Source of the DNA: Martinezella miluonensis
GTDB taxonomy: Bacteria > Pseudomonadota > Alphaproteobacteria > Rhizobiales > Rhizobiaceae
NCBI RefSeq assembly: GCF_900094545.1
Contig: NZ_FMAH01000024.1
Location: 38,710 to 102,709, forward strand
DNA length: 64,000 nucleotides
Direction: 5' to 3'
Shown one piece after another: positions 1 through 8,880 of this stretch. The stretch's first letter is position 1. Every line of letters starts with the position of its first letter. The position numbers and the translations under genes were made by a program. Below the pieces are notes generated by a model. It did no database searches. It was not told the origin of the DNA and was given only the letters and a program-made list of their open reading frames with translations.

Positions 1-1
1 T

Positions 2-688
2 TACGACGCCGCGATCAAGGAAGCCATCGATGCCGGCATTCTCGTGCTTGCCGTCAATGTCGACGACAGTCAGGGCGCGAAGGGCAACGCGCGCAAGGCC
101 TTCATCGGCCAGGGTTTCGTTGCGGCCGGCTACTCGCTTGCCAAAGCCCAATCGCTGAATTTCCCGAAGGACGGCCCGCTCAATCTGCTAGTAGGCGTCA
201 ACGCTCCCGGCCAGACATGGTCCGAACAGCGCGCTGCCGGCGTCACCAAATTCCTCGAGGAATACAAGGCCGAGCACAAGGATCGCGAGATCAACATCTC
301 GCGCATCGACTCTGCTACTGACCTCGCCATCACCGCCGATCGCATTGGCGCCTATCTTAATGCCAATCCCAATACGACGGCTTATTTCGACACTGGCTAT
401 TGGGATGCAGGTGTCGCCAAGGTACTGAAGGATCGCAGCATCAAGCCGGGCAAAGTGCTTCTCGGCGGTTTCGATCTCGTGCCGGAAGTCCTGCAGCAGA
501 TGACGGCAGGTTATGTGCAGGTGCAGGTCGACCAGCAGCCCTATATGCAAGGCTTCATGCCGGTCATGCAGGCCTATCTATGGAAGACTGCCGGCTTGAC
601 CCCTTCGGATATCGACACCGGACAGGGCATCGTCACGCCCAAGGATGTTCCGATAATCATGGAAATGTCCAAGCGCGGCTTGCGTTAA
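2..688 (+). CDS. Sugar ABC transporter substrate-binding protein (5' truncated)
   Basis: The reading frame is open from the left edge, so the gene starts outside the window and only about 228 C-terminal residues are visible. It looks like the C-terminal part of a periplasmic-binding protein of the ribose/galactose type (Peripla_BP_4): a segment reading AIDAGILVLAVNVDD near the edge, then GGFDLVPEVLQQM and a conserved YVQVQVDQQPYMQGF stretch typical of the hinge and second lobe. Its role is to capture a sugar in the periplasm and pass it to the permease encoded just downstream. It is followed within about 70 bases by permease, ATPase and dehydrogenase genes on the same strand, so it is the first visible gene of an operon. 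The ligand cannot be told from sequence alone. Confidence 0.88.
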   Translation, partial: YDAAIKEAIDAGILVLAVNVDDSQGAKGNARKAFIGQGFVAAGYSLAKAQSLNFPKDGPLNLLVGVNAPGQTWSEQRAAGVTKFLEEYKAEHKDREINISRIDSATDLAITADRIGAYLNANPNTTAYFDTGYWDAGVAKVLKDRSIKPGKVLLGGFDLVPEVLQQMTAGYVQVQVDQQPYMQGFMPVMQAYLWKTAGLTPSDIDTGQGIVTPKDVPIIMEMSKRGLR

Positions 689-754
689 CCGAACCGTCCA
701 ATGACCACCGGCGTCTTGCTCTGTGGAGTAGGGCGCCGCACCATCGCGAGCGAT

Positions 755-1744
755 ATGCTGATGAAGCGGTTTCTAAAAGTCTATCTCGACAAGCCGGAGT
801 TGGCGGGGCTTGCTCTGCTGATTATCCTGATCGTCCTGTTCCAGATCAAGTCAAACGGCGTGCTGCTGTCGTTTGAGAATATACGTGGCATCATGGGGCT
901 GCTGCCGGAGATGGCGCTCGTTGCCATCGGCGTTACGATATTGATGATATGCGGCGAGTTCGATCTTTCCGTCGGTTCTGTTTTTGCATTGATGCCTATG
1001 TCCATGGCAGTCATGTTGAACGACGGCATTCCATTCAGCCTCTCTTTGCTGTTAGGGCTGTTGATCTGCGCATTCATCGGCCTCATCAACGGCTATATCA
1101 CGCTGCAGTTCTCGATCCCGAGCTTCATTACCACGCTCGGCATGCTGTTTATTGCCCGTTCCCTCACGATCGTTATTTCTGGCGGTTTTCCGCCGCTTCT
1201 GCCAGATGATCTGCCGACCTGGCTCTTCACCGACTATATCTGGCAGGGGGCGATCCTGCGCGTGTCCTTCCTATGGTTTGCGCTGATAGCAATTCTCACC
1301 GCCGCCTTCCTGTCTCTGACGAACTTCGGCAACTGGATCCGGGCGGTGGGCGGCTTTAATGAAGCGGCGGCATCGATGGGCATCCCTGTCCGGCGTGTGA
1401 AGATCGTCTGCTTCATGCTTTGCTCTATGCTGGCGGGCTTTGCGGGCCTGCTGCAAGTACTGCGCCTTGGCTCGCCGCTGCCCTCGATCGGGGAGGGGTT
1501 GGAGCTGCAGGCGGTGGCAGCTGCCGTTATCGGCGGGACGGCCCTGGCAGGCGGTATCGGCACCGTGTTCGGCGCGATCATCGGCACGTTGCTCATCCGC
1601 ACTATCGACAACGGCCTGGTGCTCTCGCGTGTCGATGCCAACTGGTTCAAATTCGCGATTGGCATGCTCACCATGTTTGCCGTCATCGCCAATGCCTGGA
1701 TGGGCAAGATATCCCGCAAGATCAAGGTGGAGGCACATAAATGA
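755..1744 (+). CDS. Sugar ABC transporter permease (RbsC/FrcC type)
   Basis: Integral inner-membrane permease of the BPD_transp_2 family, about 329 residues with 8 to 10 hydrophobic helices. Family features are the early helix with MALVAIGVTILMICGEFDLS, the INGYITLQFSIPSFITTLG segment, and the late AAAVIGGTALAGGIGTVFGA loop that contacts the ATPase. It forms the membrane channel for the sugar delivered by the upstream binding protein. The frame is open from 701, but the ATG at 755 (or 761) gives the usual start just before the first helix; neither has a strong ribosome binding site. The stop overlaps the next start as ATGA (1741-1744), so translation is probably coupled to the ATPase gene. 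Confidence 0.87.
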   Translation: MLMKRFLKVYLDKPELAGLALLIILIVLFQIKSNGVLLSFENIRGIMGLLPEMALVAIGVTILMICGEFDLSVGSVFALMPMSMAVMLNDGIPFSLSLLLGLLICAFIGLINGYITLQFSIPSFITTLGMLFIARSLTIVISGGFPPLLPDDLPTWLFTDYIWQGAILRVSFLWFALIAILTAAFLSLTNFGNWIRAVGGFNEAAASMGIPVRRVKIVCFMLCSMLAGFAGLLQVLRLGSPLPSIGEGLELQAVAAAVIGGTALAGGIGTVFGAIIGTLLIRTIDNGLVLSRVDANWFKFAIGMLTMFAVIANAWMGKISRKIKVEAHK

Positions 1745-2472
1745 CACTGCCGATCATCGAATGCCGCAACTTGCAGAAGTGGTATAGCGGCGTGCATGCG
1801 CTGAAAAACGTTTCGCTGACCATCAAGCGCGGCGAATCCGTCGGCCTGGTGGGCGATAATGGCGCGGGAAAATCGACGCTTATCAAAATCCTCTCGGGCG
1901 TCCATCACCAGGATGAGGGTCAGATCCTGATCGAGGGCAGGCAGGTCAATTTCCGCTCGCCAAAGGATGCCATGCATCATGGGCTGGAGACGATTTATCA
2001 ATACAATTCCATGGTCCCGACGATGTCGATCGCTCGCAACCTGTTCATCGGCCGCGAGCCGATGAAGTGGTGCATGGGTAATTTCGGCATCATGGACCAG
2101 AAGCGCATGCGAGACGAAAGCATCAAGGCGATCGCCGATGTCGATCTGCATCTGCGCTCGCCGGATGCGCTCGTGGGCGAGCTTTCGGGCGGTCAGCGGC
2201 AGGGCGTGGCAATAGCGCGAGCGATGCATTTCAAATCGAAGGTGCTGATCCTCGACGAGCCAACCAACCATCTCTCGGTCAAAGAGACGAACAAGGTCAT
2301 CGGTTTTGTCCGCGGCCTGAAAGCGCAGGGTCTAACCGGCATCTTCATCTCCCACAACATGCAGCACGTCTTCCAATCCTGCGATCGGATCGTGGCGATG
2401 GCGCGCGGGGAGGTCGTTTTCGATCGGCCGACTGCGGAAACCTCGATCGACGAAGTCCACGATCTATTATGA
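1741..2472 (+). CDS. Sugar ABC transporter ATP-binding protein (FrcA-like, single domain)
   Basis: A 243-residue ABC ATPase that energises sugar import with the upstream permease. Walker A GDNGAGKS is at about residues 38-45, the signature LSGGQRQ at about 149-155, and Walker B LILDEPTNHLS follows, with the switch histidine in FISHNM. It is a single-domain ATPase of the FrcA kind, not the double-domain RbsA/MglA kind. It overlaps the permease gene by four bases and is followed after 7 bases by the dehydrogenase gene, so the four genes form one operon. The ATP-binding motifs all look intact. Confidence 0.9.
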   Translation: MTLPIIECRNLQKWYSGVHALKNVSLTIKRGESVGLVGDNGAGKSTLIKILSGVHHQDEGQILIEGRQVNFRSPKDAMHHGLETIYQYNSMVPTMSIARNLFIGREPMKWCMGNFGIMDQKRMRDESIKAIADVDLHLRSPDALVGELSGGQRQGVAIARAMHFKSKVLILDEPTNHLSVKETNKVIGFVRGLKAQGLTGIFISHNMQHVFQSCDRIVAMARGEVVFDRPTAETSIDEVHDLL

Positions 2473-2479
2473 GGCTGAG

Positions 2480-3235
2480 ATGCTGACGCTATCGGGTAAG
2501 ACAGTTCTGCTGACCGGTGCACTCGGGACATTGGGGCGCGCTCAGGCCAGCCGGTTGGCGGGTGCCGGCGCACGGATACTCATGCTTGACCGCGCTGACG
2601 CCGATGCCGGCGAGCCCCTTGCTTCCAGGATTGCAGCGGAGAGCCACGGCGAGGTTCTCTATATCAAGCAGGATCTGGGTAATCTCTCGGCGAGCGAGAA
2701 GAACGTGGTAGGGCTTTCCGACGCGCATGGAGGTATCGATATCCTGATCAACAACGCTGCGCTGATCATCAACAAACCCTTCGAAGAGTTTTCGCTGGAC
2801 GAGTACGAGGAGCAGTTGCGGGTCAATTCTTCGGCAGCCTTTGCGCTCACACGCGCCGTTACACCTAAAATGAAGGAAAAGCGCTACGGCAAGATCGTCA
2901 ATTTCTGCTCGCTGACGCTCAACGGCCGTTGGGATGGCTATGTACCCTATGTCGCGTCGAAGGGCGCGATATATGGCCTGACGAAGTCGCTTGCGCGGGA
3001 ACTGGGACCGCATGGCGTTCGTGTCAATTGCGTCTCGCCCGGCGCCGTGGTGTCAGAGGCGGAGGAACGGGTCTTCGGCGATCGGCTGCAGCAATATAAC
3101 GACTGGATTCTTCAAAATCAGTCGATCAAATCACGTATCCAGCCCGCTGACATCGCCGAGCTGGTGCTGTTTCTCGTGTCTCCCGCGTCAGACATGGTTT
3201 CCGGTCAGAACATCGGGATCGACGGCGGCTGGTGA
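2480..3235 (+). CDS. SDR family oxidoreductase
   Basis: Classical short-chain dehydrogenase of 251 residues. The nucleotide-binding motif TGALGTLG is at about 12-19, NNAA at 91-94, the structural Asn at 116, catalytic Ser at 144 and the YVASK motif with Tyr157 and Lys161. The C-terminal GQNIGIDGGW is typical of sugar- or polyol-linked SDRs. It probably oxidises or reduces the sugar, or a derivative, brought in by the transporter encoded immediately upstream (7-base gap, same operon). NAD against NADP preference is uncertain; the Asp after the second strand (LMLDRAD) favours NAD. The substrate is unknown. Its stop codon overlaps a GTG at 3232 that opens a further frame. Confidence 0.88.
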   Translation: MLTLSGKTVLLTGALGTLGRAQASRLAGAGARILMLDRADADAGEPLASRIAAESHGEVLYIKQDLGNLSASEKNVVGLSDAHGGIDILINNAALIINKPFEEFSLDEYEEQLRVNSSAAFALTRAVTPKMKEKRYGKIVNFCSLTLNGRWDGYVPYVASKGAIYGLTKSLARELGPHGVRVNCVSPGAVVSEAEERVFGDRLQQYNDWILQNQSIKSRIQPADIAELVLFLVSPASDMVSGQNIGIDGGW

Positions 3236-3471
3236 CGTCCATCGATGTGGTCGTTGTACGCGCTTCCATGGACGGTATCGTTGCCGCCCAAGGCGTTGAC
3301 GGTCCACCCTACCTGCGTTGCTGGCCAGCGAGCGAGCGGGGTGGAGGTCTCATTGCGCAAGTCTATGGGTCGCTATATCTCGATTTCCGTTCCGAACTCG
3401 ATCGCTTGCCTTGCCGGTACTTTGAACCAGACGGCGCTTCGCTCCGAATTGTGCTGTACGAATGCGAATAG
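3232..3471 (+). other. Translationally coupled ORF start, probable gene remnant
   Basis: A GTG at 3232 overlaps the TGA of the dehydrogenase gene (GTGA), the arrangement expected for the next gene of a coupled operon. The frame stays open for 79 codons, but its 3' third runs antisense into the end of kup, and the protein matches nothing I recognise. The first 20 or so residues (VTSIDVVVVRASMDGI) could be the start of a sugar kinase or similar protein that was truncated when kup became adjacent. This is inference; the frame may simply be chance. Confidence 0.2.
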
Positions 3472-5286
3472 GATTTCGCGCCAATAAGCCATCGTGTGCG
3501 GATGTCCAGACGGAATGATCGTCTCTCGCCCGATAATATAAGAGATCGTTTCCGGATCGAAACCATCCAAACTTCTATCGAAAACGGCTGCGCGAATTGC
3601 CTTCGGGACATCCGGCTGTTCCGTAAAACCGTAGCTTATGACGACGCGGCTTACGCCGAAGCCGAGATCGGACACCTGCGTCCGCGTCTCGTCTGTCACT
3701 CTAGGCTGTTCGCTCGATTCCACGGTCACGAGAAGAATGCGCTCATGGAGGGCGTGGTTATGCCGCAGGAAATTTGCCATGGCCAGCGGCATGCCGGTCT
3801 TTGCGGACGTGAGGAAGGTCGCGACTCCCGGCAAACGGATGAGTTTCGGATTTGCGATCTTAAGGCGCATCTCCTCTTCGGGGTGTCGCAGCCCCATTCG
3901 CATTTTTTCCACGATCTGTTCGCCCCGCCGCCAAGTGAGCATGATGAAGGCGATAAGGGCAGCGAGCAGGAGCGGGAACCAGCCGCCTTCGAACAATTTC
4001 ATGCTGTTCGCGGAGAAAAAGACGGCGTCGATAATGAAGAAAGTGCCGTTTACGGCGATGACAGCGAACAGATTGTAACCCCATTGCCGCGCGATCAGGG
4101 CCGCCAAAATGGTCGTAATGATCATAAGTGCGGAAACCGCAATGCCGTAGGCCCCGGCAAGCGCATCCGACGAACGAAACACGAGCACCGCGGCGATCGT
4201 ACCGATTGCCAGGAGTGTATTGACGAAGGGAATGTAAATCTGTCCGATTTCGTGCGCAGCCGTATATTTCACATGCATGCGCGGCAAGAAGCCAAGCTGA
4301 ATGGACTGCTGAGTGAGAGAGAACGCACCTGAGATGATCGCTTGGCTGGCGATGACAGTCGCGGCAGTCGCAAAGAACACCATCGGATAGTGCGCCCAAT
4401 CCGGTGAAAGCTGGAAGAACGGATTGTCAATCGCATTCGGATCGGCGAGCAGATGACCGCCCTGGCCAAAATAGTTGAGCGCCAGGGCTGGAAGAACGAC
4501 AGCGAACCACGCAGTACGGATCGGCCCACGTCCGAAATGCCCCATATCCGCATACATCGCTTCGCCGCCAGTTACGGCGAGAAATGCGGCGCCAAGAATC
4601 GCAAACCTGCCGCCCCAACTCACCTGCATCATGAACTCCAAGGCATTGAACGGGTTTGCCGCAGCGAGGATCGAGGGGCCTTCCAGCAGGCCCTTGAGGC
4701 CGAGCAACCCAATGACGATGAACCAGAGGAGCATAATCGGGCCGAAGATACGGCCGATAGAGGAGGTTCCGTATCGCTGGACGGCAAACAAGCCGACGAG
4801 GACGATAATGGTAATCGGAACGACATAGGCGTTAAGCGAGGGTGCATCGACCTTCAGGCCTTCGACCGCCGAAAGGACCGATACTGCAGGTGTGATCGTC
4901 CCGTCACCGTAGAGGAGTGCTGCACCCACGAGCCCCACGACCAGCAGGGCCGCCCGTGGTGAGCGGGCGGGAGCTTCGCGGGCGTGCAGAAGAGCCAGCA
5001 TCGCTACAATTCCGCCTTCACCGCGGTTGTCGGCGCGGAGGATGAGCACGGCGTATTTCAGCGAGACGATGAAGATCAAGGCCCATAAGATCAGGGACAC
5101 GGCTCCGATCACTGCCTGAGCGTCCGCCGGCGCGCCGTTCGTGGCGGCCTTGACCGCCTCTTTCAGAGCATAGAGAGGACTTGTGCCGATGTCGCCGTAG
5201 ACGATACCCAGCGCAGCAAGGGGCATCGCAAGGGATTTGCCGGGCTGGTGTTTCAGCGATTTGATATCTGTCGTCGCAGCCATCAA
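3373..5286 (-). CDS. kup: Potassium transporter Kup
   Basis: A 637-residue K+ uptake permease of the KUP/HAK/KT family, normal length for rhizobial Kup. It opens with LAALGIVYGDIGTSPLYALKE, the family hallmark in the first helix, and has about 12 hydrophobic segments up to residue 455, including GGEAMYADMGHFG and the SQAIISGAFSLTQQ region. A soluble C-terminal domain of about 180 residues follows (NHALHERILLVTVE). It imports potassium at the inner membrane, probably with protons, and is constitutive and low-affinity in relatives. It is monocistronic here, tail to tail with the sugar operon. The ATG at 5286 is preceded by AAGGGGG. A perfect 15-base palindrome lies about 125 bases upstream. Confidence 0.95.
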   Translation of the reverse strand: MMAATTDIKSLKHQPGKSLAMPLAALGIVYGDIGTSPLYALKEAVKAATNGAPADAQAVIGAVSLILWALIFIVSLKYAVLILRADNRGEGGIVAMLALLHAREAPARSPRAALLVVGLVGAALLYGDGTITPAVSVLSAVEGLKVDAPSLNAYVVPITIIVLVGLFAVQRYGTSSIGRIFGPIMLLWFIVIGLLGLKGLLEGPSILAAANPFNALEFMMQVSWGGRFAILGAAFLAVTGGEAMYADMGHFGRGPIRTAWFAVVLPALALNYFGQGGHLLADPNAIDNPFFQLSPDWAHYPMVFFATAATVIASQAIISGAFSLTQQSIQLGFLPRMHVKYTAAHEIGQIYIPFVNTLLAIGTIAAVLVFRSSDALAGAYGIAVSALMIITTILAALIARQWGYNLFAVIAVNGTFFIIDAVFFSANSMKLFEGGWFPLLLAALIAFIMLTWRRGEQIVEKMRMGLRHPEEEMRLKIANPKLIRLPGVATFLTSAKTGMPLAMANFLRHNHALHERILLVTVESSEQPRVTDETRTQVSDLGFGVSRVVISYGFTEQPDVPKAIRAAVFDRSLDGFDPETISYIIGRETIIPSGHPHTMAYWREILFAFVQHNSERSAVWFKVPARQAIEFGTEIEI

Positions 5287-5410
5287 TCCCCCTTAGTTAT
5301 TTATGCTGAGACTATAGTCGCGAACATGGTTTGGGAAGGGCTGATGCTGCGTTACTGAACATCGTTCTGCTTGTTGATGCTTGGCGAGCTGAATAACCCG
5401 TTCATTGATC

Positions 5411-5425
5411 TGACGCATTGCGTCA
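5411..5425. promoter_or_regulatory. 15-base palindrome upstream of kup
   Basis: TGACGCA-T-TGCGTCA is a perfect inverted repeat in the gap upstream of kup. It could be a transcription-factor operator for kup or for the decayed AraC gene on the other side. Its function is inferred from symmetry only. Confidence 0.35.
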
Positions 5426-5512
5426 CACTTGAACTCTTTGATGAAAATCGAGGGACTATTCAAAATGGGTCGAAAAAGTCTGGCCAAAACCGGTTGAGTT
5501 TAAAGGGTTCAA

Positions 5513-5788
5513 GTGGGTGAATTGGCGAAGGCGGCTGGTATGTCGCGGGCCACGTTTGCGCTTCACTTCAAAGCTGCCGCAGGTGTCGGCCTGGTCGGTT
5601 ATCTGACAGAGTGGCGGATGCTGCTGGCGGACCGTGCTCTTCGTCAAGGCAGAGTCTCGCTGGCAAATTTGGCTCAGTCACCCGGTTATGCGAACGAGAG
5701 CGCCCTCAGCCATGCGTTCAAACGTGTTATCAGCCGTTCGCCCAAACGGGCGCGCGGTACGCGGTATTGGCCGGATGGGATGTCGTGA
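5513..5788 (+). pseudogene. AraC-family regulator, C-terminal fragment
   Basis: The translation gives a helix-turn-helix pair typical of the AraC DNA-binding domain: ELAKAAGMSRATFALHF, then YLTEWRMLLADRAL, then SLANLAQSPGYANESALSHAFKR and the final SPKRAR. Only about 90 residues remain. The frame has a stop at 5501 just before it, and no sensor domain is visible upstream. A complete AraC regulator would have about 300 residues, so this is a relic. Whether the domain could still be expressed from the GTG at 5513 is doubtful, since no good ribosome binding site precedes it. Confidence 0.7.
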
Positions 5789-5815
5789 CGGCGATGCGGA
5801 AAAGGCTTGCAATAG

Positions 5816-5986
5816 GATGACGGGTTGAGACGAAGCGCTGAAGCCGCAGTGCGGCGAGCAGTGCGCGTCAAGTTAAGCTCGCTCCTGGCATTGATCAGCC
5901 GCAAGGCGGGTCTTTCCAATGAAGACGTCGCCGATTTACAAGGTGTTTGCGACAAAGCGACCACCGAGCCGATGAGTTTCGAATGA
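5816..5986 (+). pseudogene. VapB/FitA-type antitoxin relic
   Basis: The frame ending in TGA at 5984-5986 reads SRKAGLSNEDVADL, then TTEPMSFE, the usual tail of FitA/VapB (plasmid stabilisation) antitoxins. The N-terminal ribbon-helix-helix part is degenerate and has no clear start. The end overlaps the toxin start as ATGA, the normal vapBC coupling. The module therefore appears to have been intact once and has decayed. Confidence 0.5.
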
Positions 5987-6045
5987 TATTGATAGACACG
6001 AACGTCATCTTAGAGCCACCAAGGCGGCTGTTGCGATGGCGGTGG
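5983..6045 (+). pseudogene. VapC/FitB-type PIN toxin, N-terminal relic
   Basis: From the ATG at 5983 the protein reads MILIDTNVILEP, the canonical first strand of PIN-domain toxins with the first metal-binding Asp (D5). After about 15 residues the sequence stops resembling a PIN domain (RRLLRWRWRH), so the rest of the roughly 140-residue toxin has been lost. The overlap with the antitoxin relic supports the assignment. Confidence 0.5.
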
Positions 6046-6158
6046 CGGCACACGCAGATCCCGGCAGGTCGAGGCGCTGCCGCAAAGTACAGGCTTAGCA
6101 GACACAAGGTGAGAAGCTCTTTGGACGGGCTTCTCTCCCCAATAGCCCGGACTTGCGA

Positions 6159-7664
6159 CTATCCTGGAAAGGCTGAGAGCGAGACGTGTACGCTCTTTAG
6201 CTCGGAATATTCGTCGAAACCGTGCTTGCCGAGTTCGCGACCAACACCGCTCTGCTTGTAGCCGCCGATCGCTAGCTGCGGAGCGCCATCTCCCATGCCG
6301 TTGATCCAGGTGCGCCCCGCTTTGATGCGACGGATAGCCTGGAAGGCCGTCGAAATATTCCTCGACCAGACGCAGGCAGAGAGGCCATAGGGTGTGTCGT
6401 TGGCCATGCGGATCGCTTCTTCTGCGGTCTTGAAGCGGAAGGTGGTCAAGACGGGACCGAAGATCTCGTCCTGGGCAATGGTCATCTGTCGCGTGACATC
6501 GGTGAAAATCGTCGGGGCATAAAAGGCGCCGGCCTTGCCCAAGGTGTTGCCGCCGACCAGCAGCTGCGCGCCGTCAGCCTTGCCCTGCTCGACATAGCCT
6601 GCAACCTTGTCCAGATGCCCCTGGTGGATGAGGGCGCCGACATGGACCCGATCATCCAAGGGATCTCCCGTGACGATCTGCGCAGCGACCGCTTGAACCT
6701 TTTCCAGAAGCGCATCGGCGACGCTCTCATGGACGATCAGGCGGCTGCCGGAGATGCAGACCTGCCCGGAACAATGAAAGACGCCGCCCGATATCTTTGC
6801 GGCCGCTGCATCGAGATCCGCATCTGCAAAGACCACCTGTGGTCCCTTGCCGCCGAGCTCCAGCCCGACCTTCTTGATATTCTGCCCGGCAATGGCGCCG
6901 ATCAGGCGCCCGACGCGCTGCGAGCCGGTGAAGTTGACGACATCGACATCCGGATGCTCCGCCAGAATCTGGCCGACATCGGCTCCATATCCGGTGATAA
7001 CGTTCAGCACGCCCTCGGGCAATCCGGCCTGAAGCGCAAGTTCGGCCATGCGGATCGTCGAGCCCGATGTGAATTCGCTCGGCTTGATGACAACGGTGCA
7101 ACCCGCGCCGATCGCCCAGGGGATGCGCTCCGAGCCGATCAGCAGTGGAAAATTCCATGGCGTTATCAGGCCGACGACGCCGGCGGGCTCCCGAAGGATG
7201 AGGCCGATCGTATTCGGGCCGAGATCATTATGGGCTTCGCCCTCCAGCCCTTGGACATGGCCGGCGGCATAGCGCCAAAGACTGACGGAAAAGCCCATCT
7301 CTCCGCGAGCCTGGCTGATGGCCTTGCCGACCTCCAGCGCTTCGATGATAGCCAATTCCTCTATATTCGCCTCGATCAGGTCGGCGACGCGATTCATGAT
7401 GCGGGCGCGCTCACCGCCGGTCATCCTTGGCCAGGGGCCGTTGTCGAATGCTAGACGTGCAGCGGCGATTGCCGCCTCGGCATCGTCGCGGCTGCCTTTC
7501 GGGATGATGCTGACGATGTGGCCGGGATGGGCCGGGCTTTCACGCGCAATCGTCTCTCCTGAAAGGGCGGGAACGGATTTACCGTCGATCACCATGCCAT
7601 AACGGCGCTCCTGCAATAGCCGCGGATCGTCGAGACGAGGTGTGATGAAGGGGAATGCGGACAT
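6159..7664 (-). CDS. NAD(P)-dependent aldehyde dehydrogenase
   Basis: ALDH-superfamily enzyme of about 501 residues that oxidises an aldehyde to a carboxylic acid. Seen are the PWNFP motif (Asn171), LELGGKGP with the general base Glu269, and FHCSGQVCISGSR with the catalytic Cys303, numbered from the start chosen here. The frame is open 18 codons further, but the ATG at 7664 follows a GAGG ribosome binding site and gives the normal family length. It lies 50 bases downstream of the hydroxyacid dehydrogenase gene, co-oriented, and probably shares its promoter and LacI operators. Together they would turn a sugar-derived aldehyde or hydroxyacid into central intermediates; the true substrate is unknown. 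Confidence 0.9.
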   Translation of the reverse strand: MSAFPFITPRLDDPRLLQERRYGMVIDGKSVPALSGETIARESPAHPGHIVSIIPKGSRDDAEAAIAAARLAFDNGPWPRMTGGERARIMNRVADLIEANIEELAIIEALEVGKAISQARGEMGFSVSLWRYAAGHVQGLEGEAHNDLGPNTIGLILREPAGVVGLITPWNFPLLIGSERIPWAIGAGCTVVIKPSEFTSGSTIRMAELALQAGLPEGVLNVITGYGADVGQILAEHPDVDVVNFTGSQRVGRLIGAIAGQNIKKVGLELGGKGPQVVFADADLDAAAAKISGGVFHCSGQVCISGSRLIVHESVADALLEKVQAVAAQIVTGDPLDDRVHVGALIHQGHLDKVAGYVEQGKADGAQLLVGGNTLGKAGAFYAPTIFTDVTRQMTIAQDEIFGPVLTTFRFKTAEEAIRMANDTPYGLSACVWSRNISTAFQAIRRIKAGRTWINGMGDGAPQLAIGGYKQSGVGRELGKHGFDEYSELKSVHVSLSAFPG

Positions 7665-7714
7665 CTGTCTATCCTCACGATATGAAATCCCAGGCGGTCT
7701 GCGCGTCCGGCATC

Positions 7715-8746
7715 TCATGCCTGGTAGCGCAGTCCCTCCAAAGTCAGCTTGTGTTGCAATGGGTCGCCAGCGACGAAGCGTTCGATCTCGTCGGTAATCA
7801 GTCGGCCCAGGCGTTGCCGCTCATTGCCGATCGCGCCGGCGATATGCGGGGTTAGAACAACATTCGGCAGCTCGTAGAGCGGCGATGTCGGAGCAAGCAC
7901 CTCCGGCTCCGTAACATCGAGAATGGCAGACAGCCTGCCGCGCGAAAGCTCGGCTTCCAGCGCCGCCTGATCAACAAGGCCGCCGCGCGCGGTATTGATC
8001 AGCGTTGCGCCATCCGGCATTCGGGCGAGCATTTCGGCATCGATCATATGCTGCGTCGCCGCCAGCAGTGGCGCGTGCAGCGACACGGTCTGGCACTCGG
8101 CCATGAGTTCGAGAAGAGACGCTAGCCGAGTACCCAATTGCTCGGCTTCGGCGGCACTGATGAGCGGATCGTAAAGCAAAATGTCCATATCGTGCGGCCG
8201 AAGGAACTCGAGGACCCGACGGCCAATTCGAGAGGCGCCGACAATGCCGACCTTCTTGTGCCAGCTGCCGCTATCGCCGTCGAAGGATTGATGCATCTCG
8301 AGCGAGCGCCGCTGCTGCGCGTAGAGTTGCCGGAAGCGGAAGACATCCTTATTGGCGAAGAGGATCGCAGCCAGCGCAAACTCCGCGACGGGAACCGCGT
8401 TGGCGGCCGCGGCATTCGTCACCGCGATCCCCCTTTCGAAGAGGGCAGGCCCGATGAGGTGTTTCACTGAACCCGCCGCATGCGCTACGAGCTTCAGAGA
8501 CGGTGCAGTTTCCAAAACGGCAGCATCAATGGCAGGGCAACCCCAACCGGTGATTAGGATATCCGTATCGGCGAGCTGTGCTCTCGCAACCTCACTATGA
8601 AACTCCCTGAGAGGTTCGCCGGCAACGATGCGGCAGAAGTTTTCAAGCCGATTGAGGTCCGCATGAGAAAACAACTTCTCTATCCCGAGCGGGCCGAAAG
8701 CAAAGCTGAGCTTTGGCGAGGGTCTAATCAGTCGGGGCGATGTCAA
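7715..8746 (-). CDS. D-2-hydroxyacid dehydrogenase (NAD-binding)
   Basis: A 343-residue enzyme of the D-isomer 2-hydroxyacid dehydrogenase family. The Rossmann motif GIVGASRIG is at 167-175 (the family GxGxxG is relaxed here), the substrate-binding Arg254 lies in NTARGG, acidic residues in LDVTEPE at 277-282, and the catalytic His301 in LTPHIAG. It interconverts 2-oxoacids or hydroxypyruvate-like compounds and D-2-hydroxyacids. It is the first gene of a minus-strand operon with the aldehyde dehydrogenase. Its promoter region (8747-8880) contains two copies of the operator that also flank the other side of lacI, so it is probably repressed by that LacI protein. Confidence 0.9.
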   Translation of the reverse strand: MTSPRLIRPSPKLSFAFGPLGIEKLFSHADLNRLENFCRIVAGEPLREFHSEVARAQLADTDILITGWGCPAIDAAVLETAPSLKLVAHAAGSVKHLIGPALFERGIAVTNAAAANAVPVAEFALAAILFANKDVFRFRQLYAQQRRSLEMHQSFDGDSGSWHKKVGIVGASRIGRRVLEFLRPHDMDILLYDPLISAAEAEQLGTRLASLLELMAECQTVSLHAPLLAATQHMIDAEMLARMPDGATLINTARGGLVDQAALEAELSRGRLSAILDVTEPEVLAPTSPLYELPNVVLTPHIAGAIGNERQRLGRLITDEIERFVAGDPLQHKLTLEGLRYQA

Positions 8747-8825
8747 CAGCGAACTCCTGGCGGAACAAAGCCCGCAAATGCCGAATGGCAGTTAGGCCAT
8801 TCGCGCTAGGAGATCGCATATAAAC

Positions 8826-8880
8826 GCAAATTGCGCAATATAAGAACGAATATTTCTCTATTTTACGCAAATTGCGCAAT
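8826..8880. promoter_or_regulatory. Pair of LacI operator-like palindromes
   Basis: ATTGCGCAAT occurs at 8830-8839 and 8871-8880, each preceded by ACGCAA, with centres 41 bases apart (about four helical turns). The second copy overlaps the end of the lacI coding sequence. The same core recurs on the far side of lacI near 10017. The placement upstream of the dehydrogenase operon fits a LacI-family operator pair. Confidence 0.7.
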
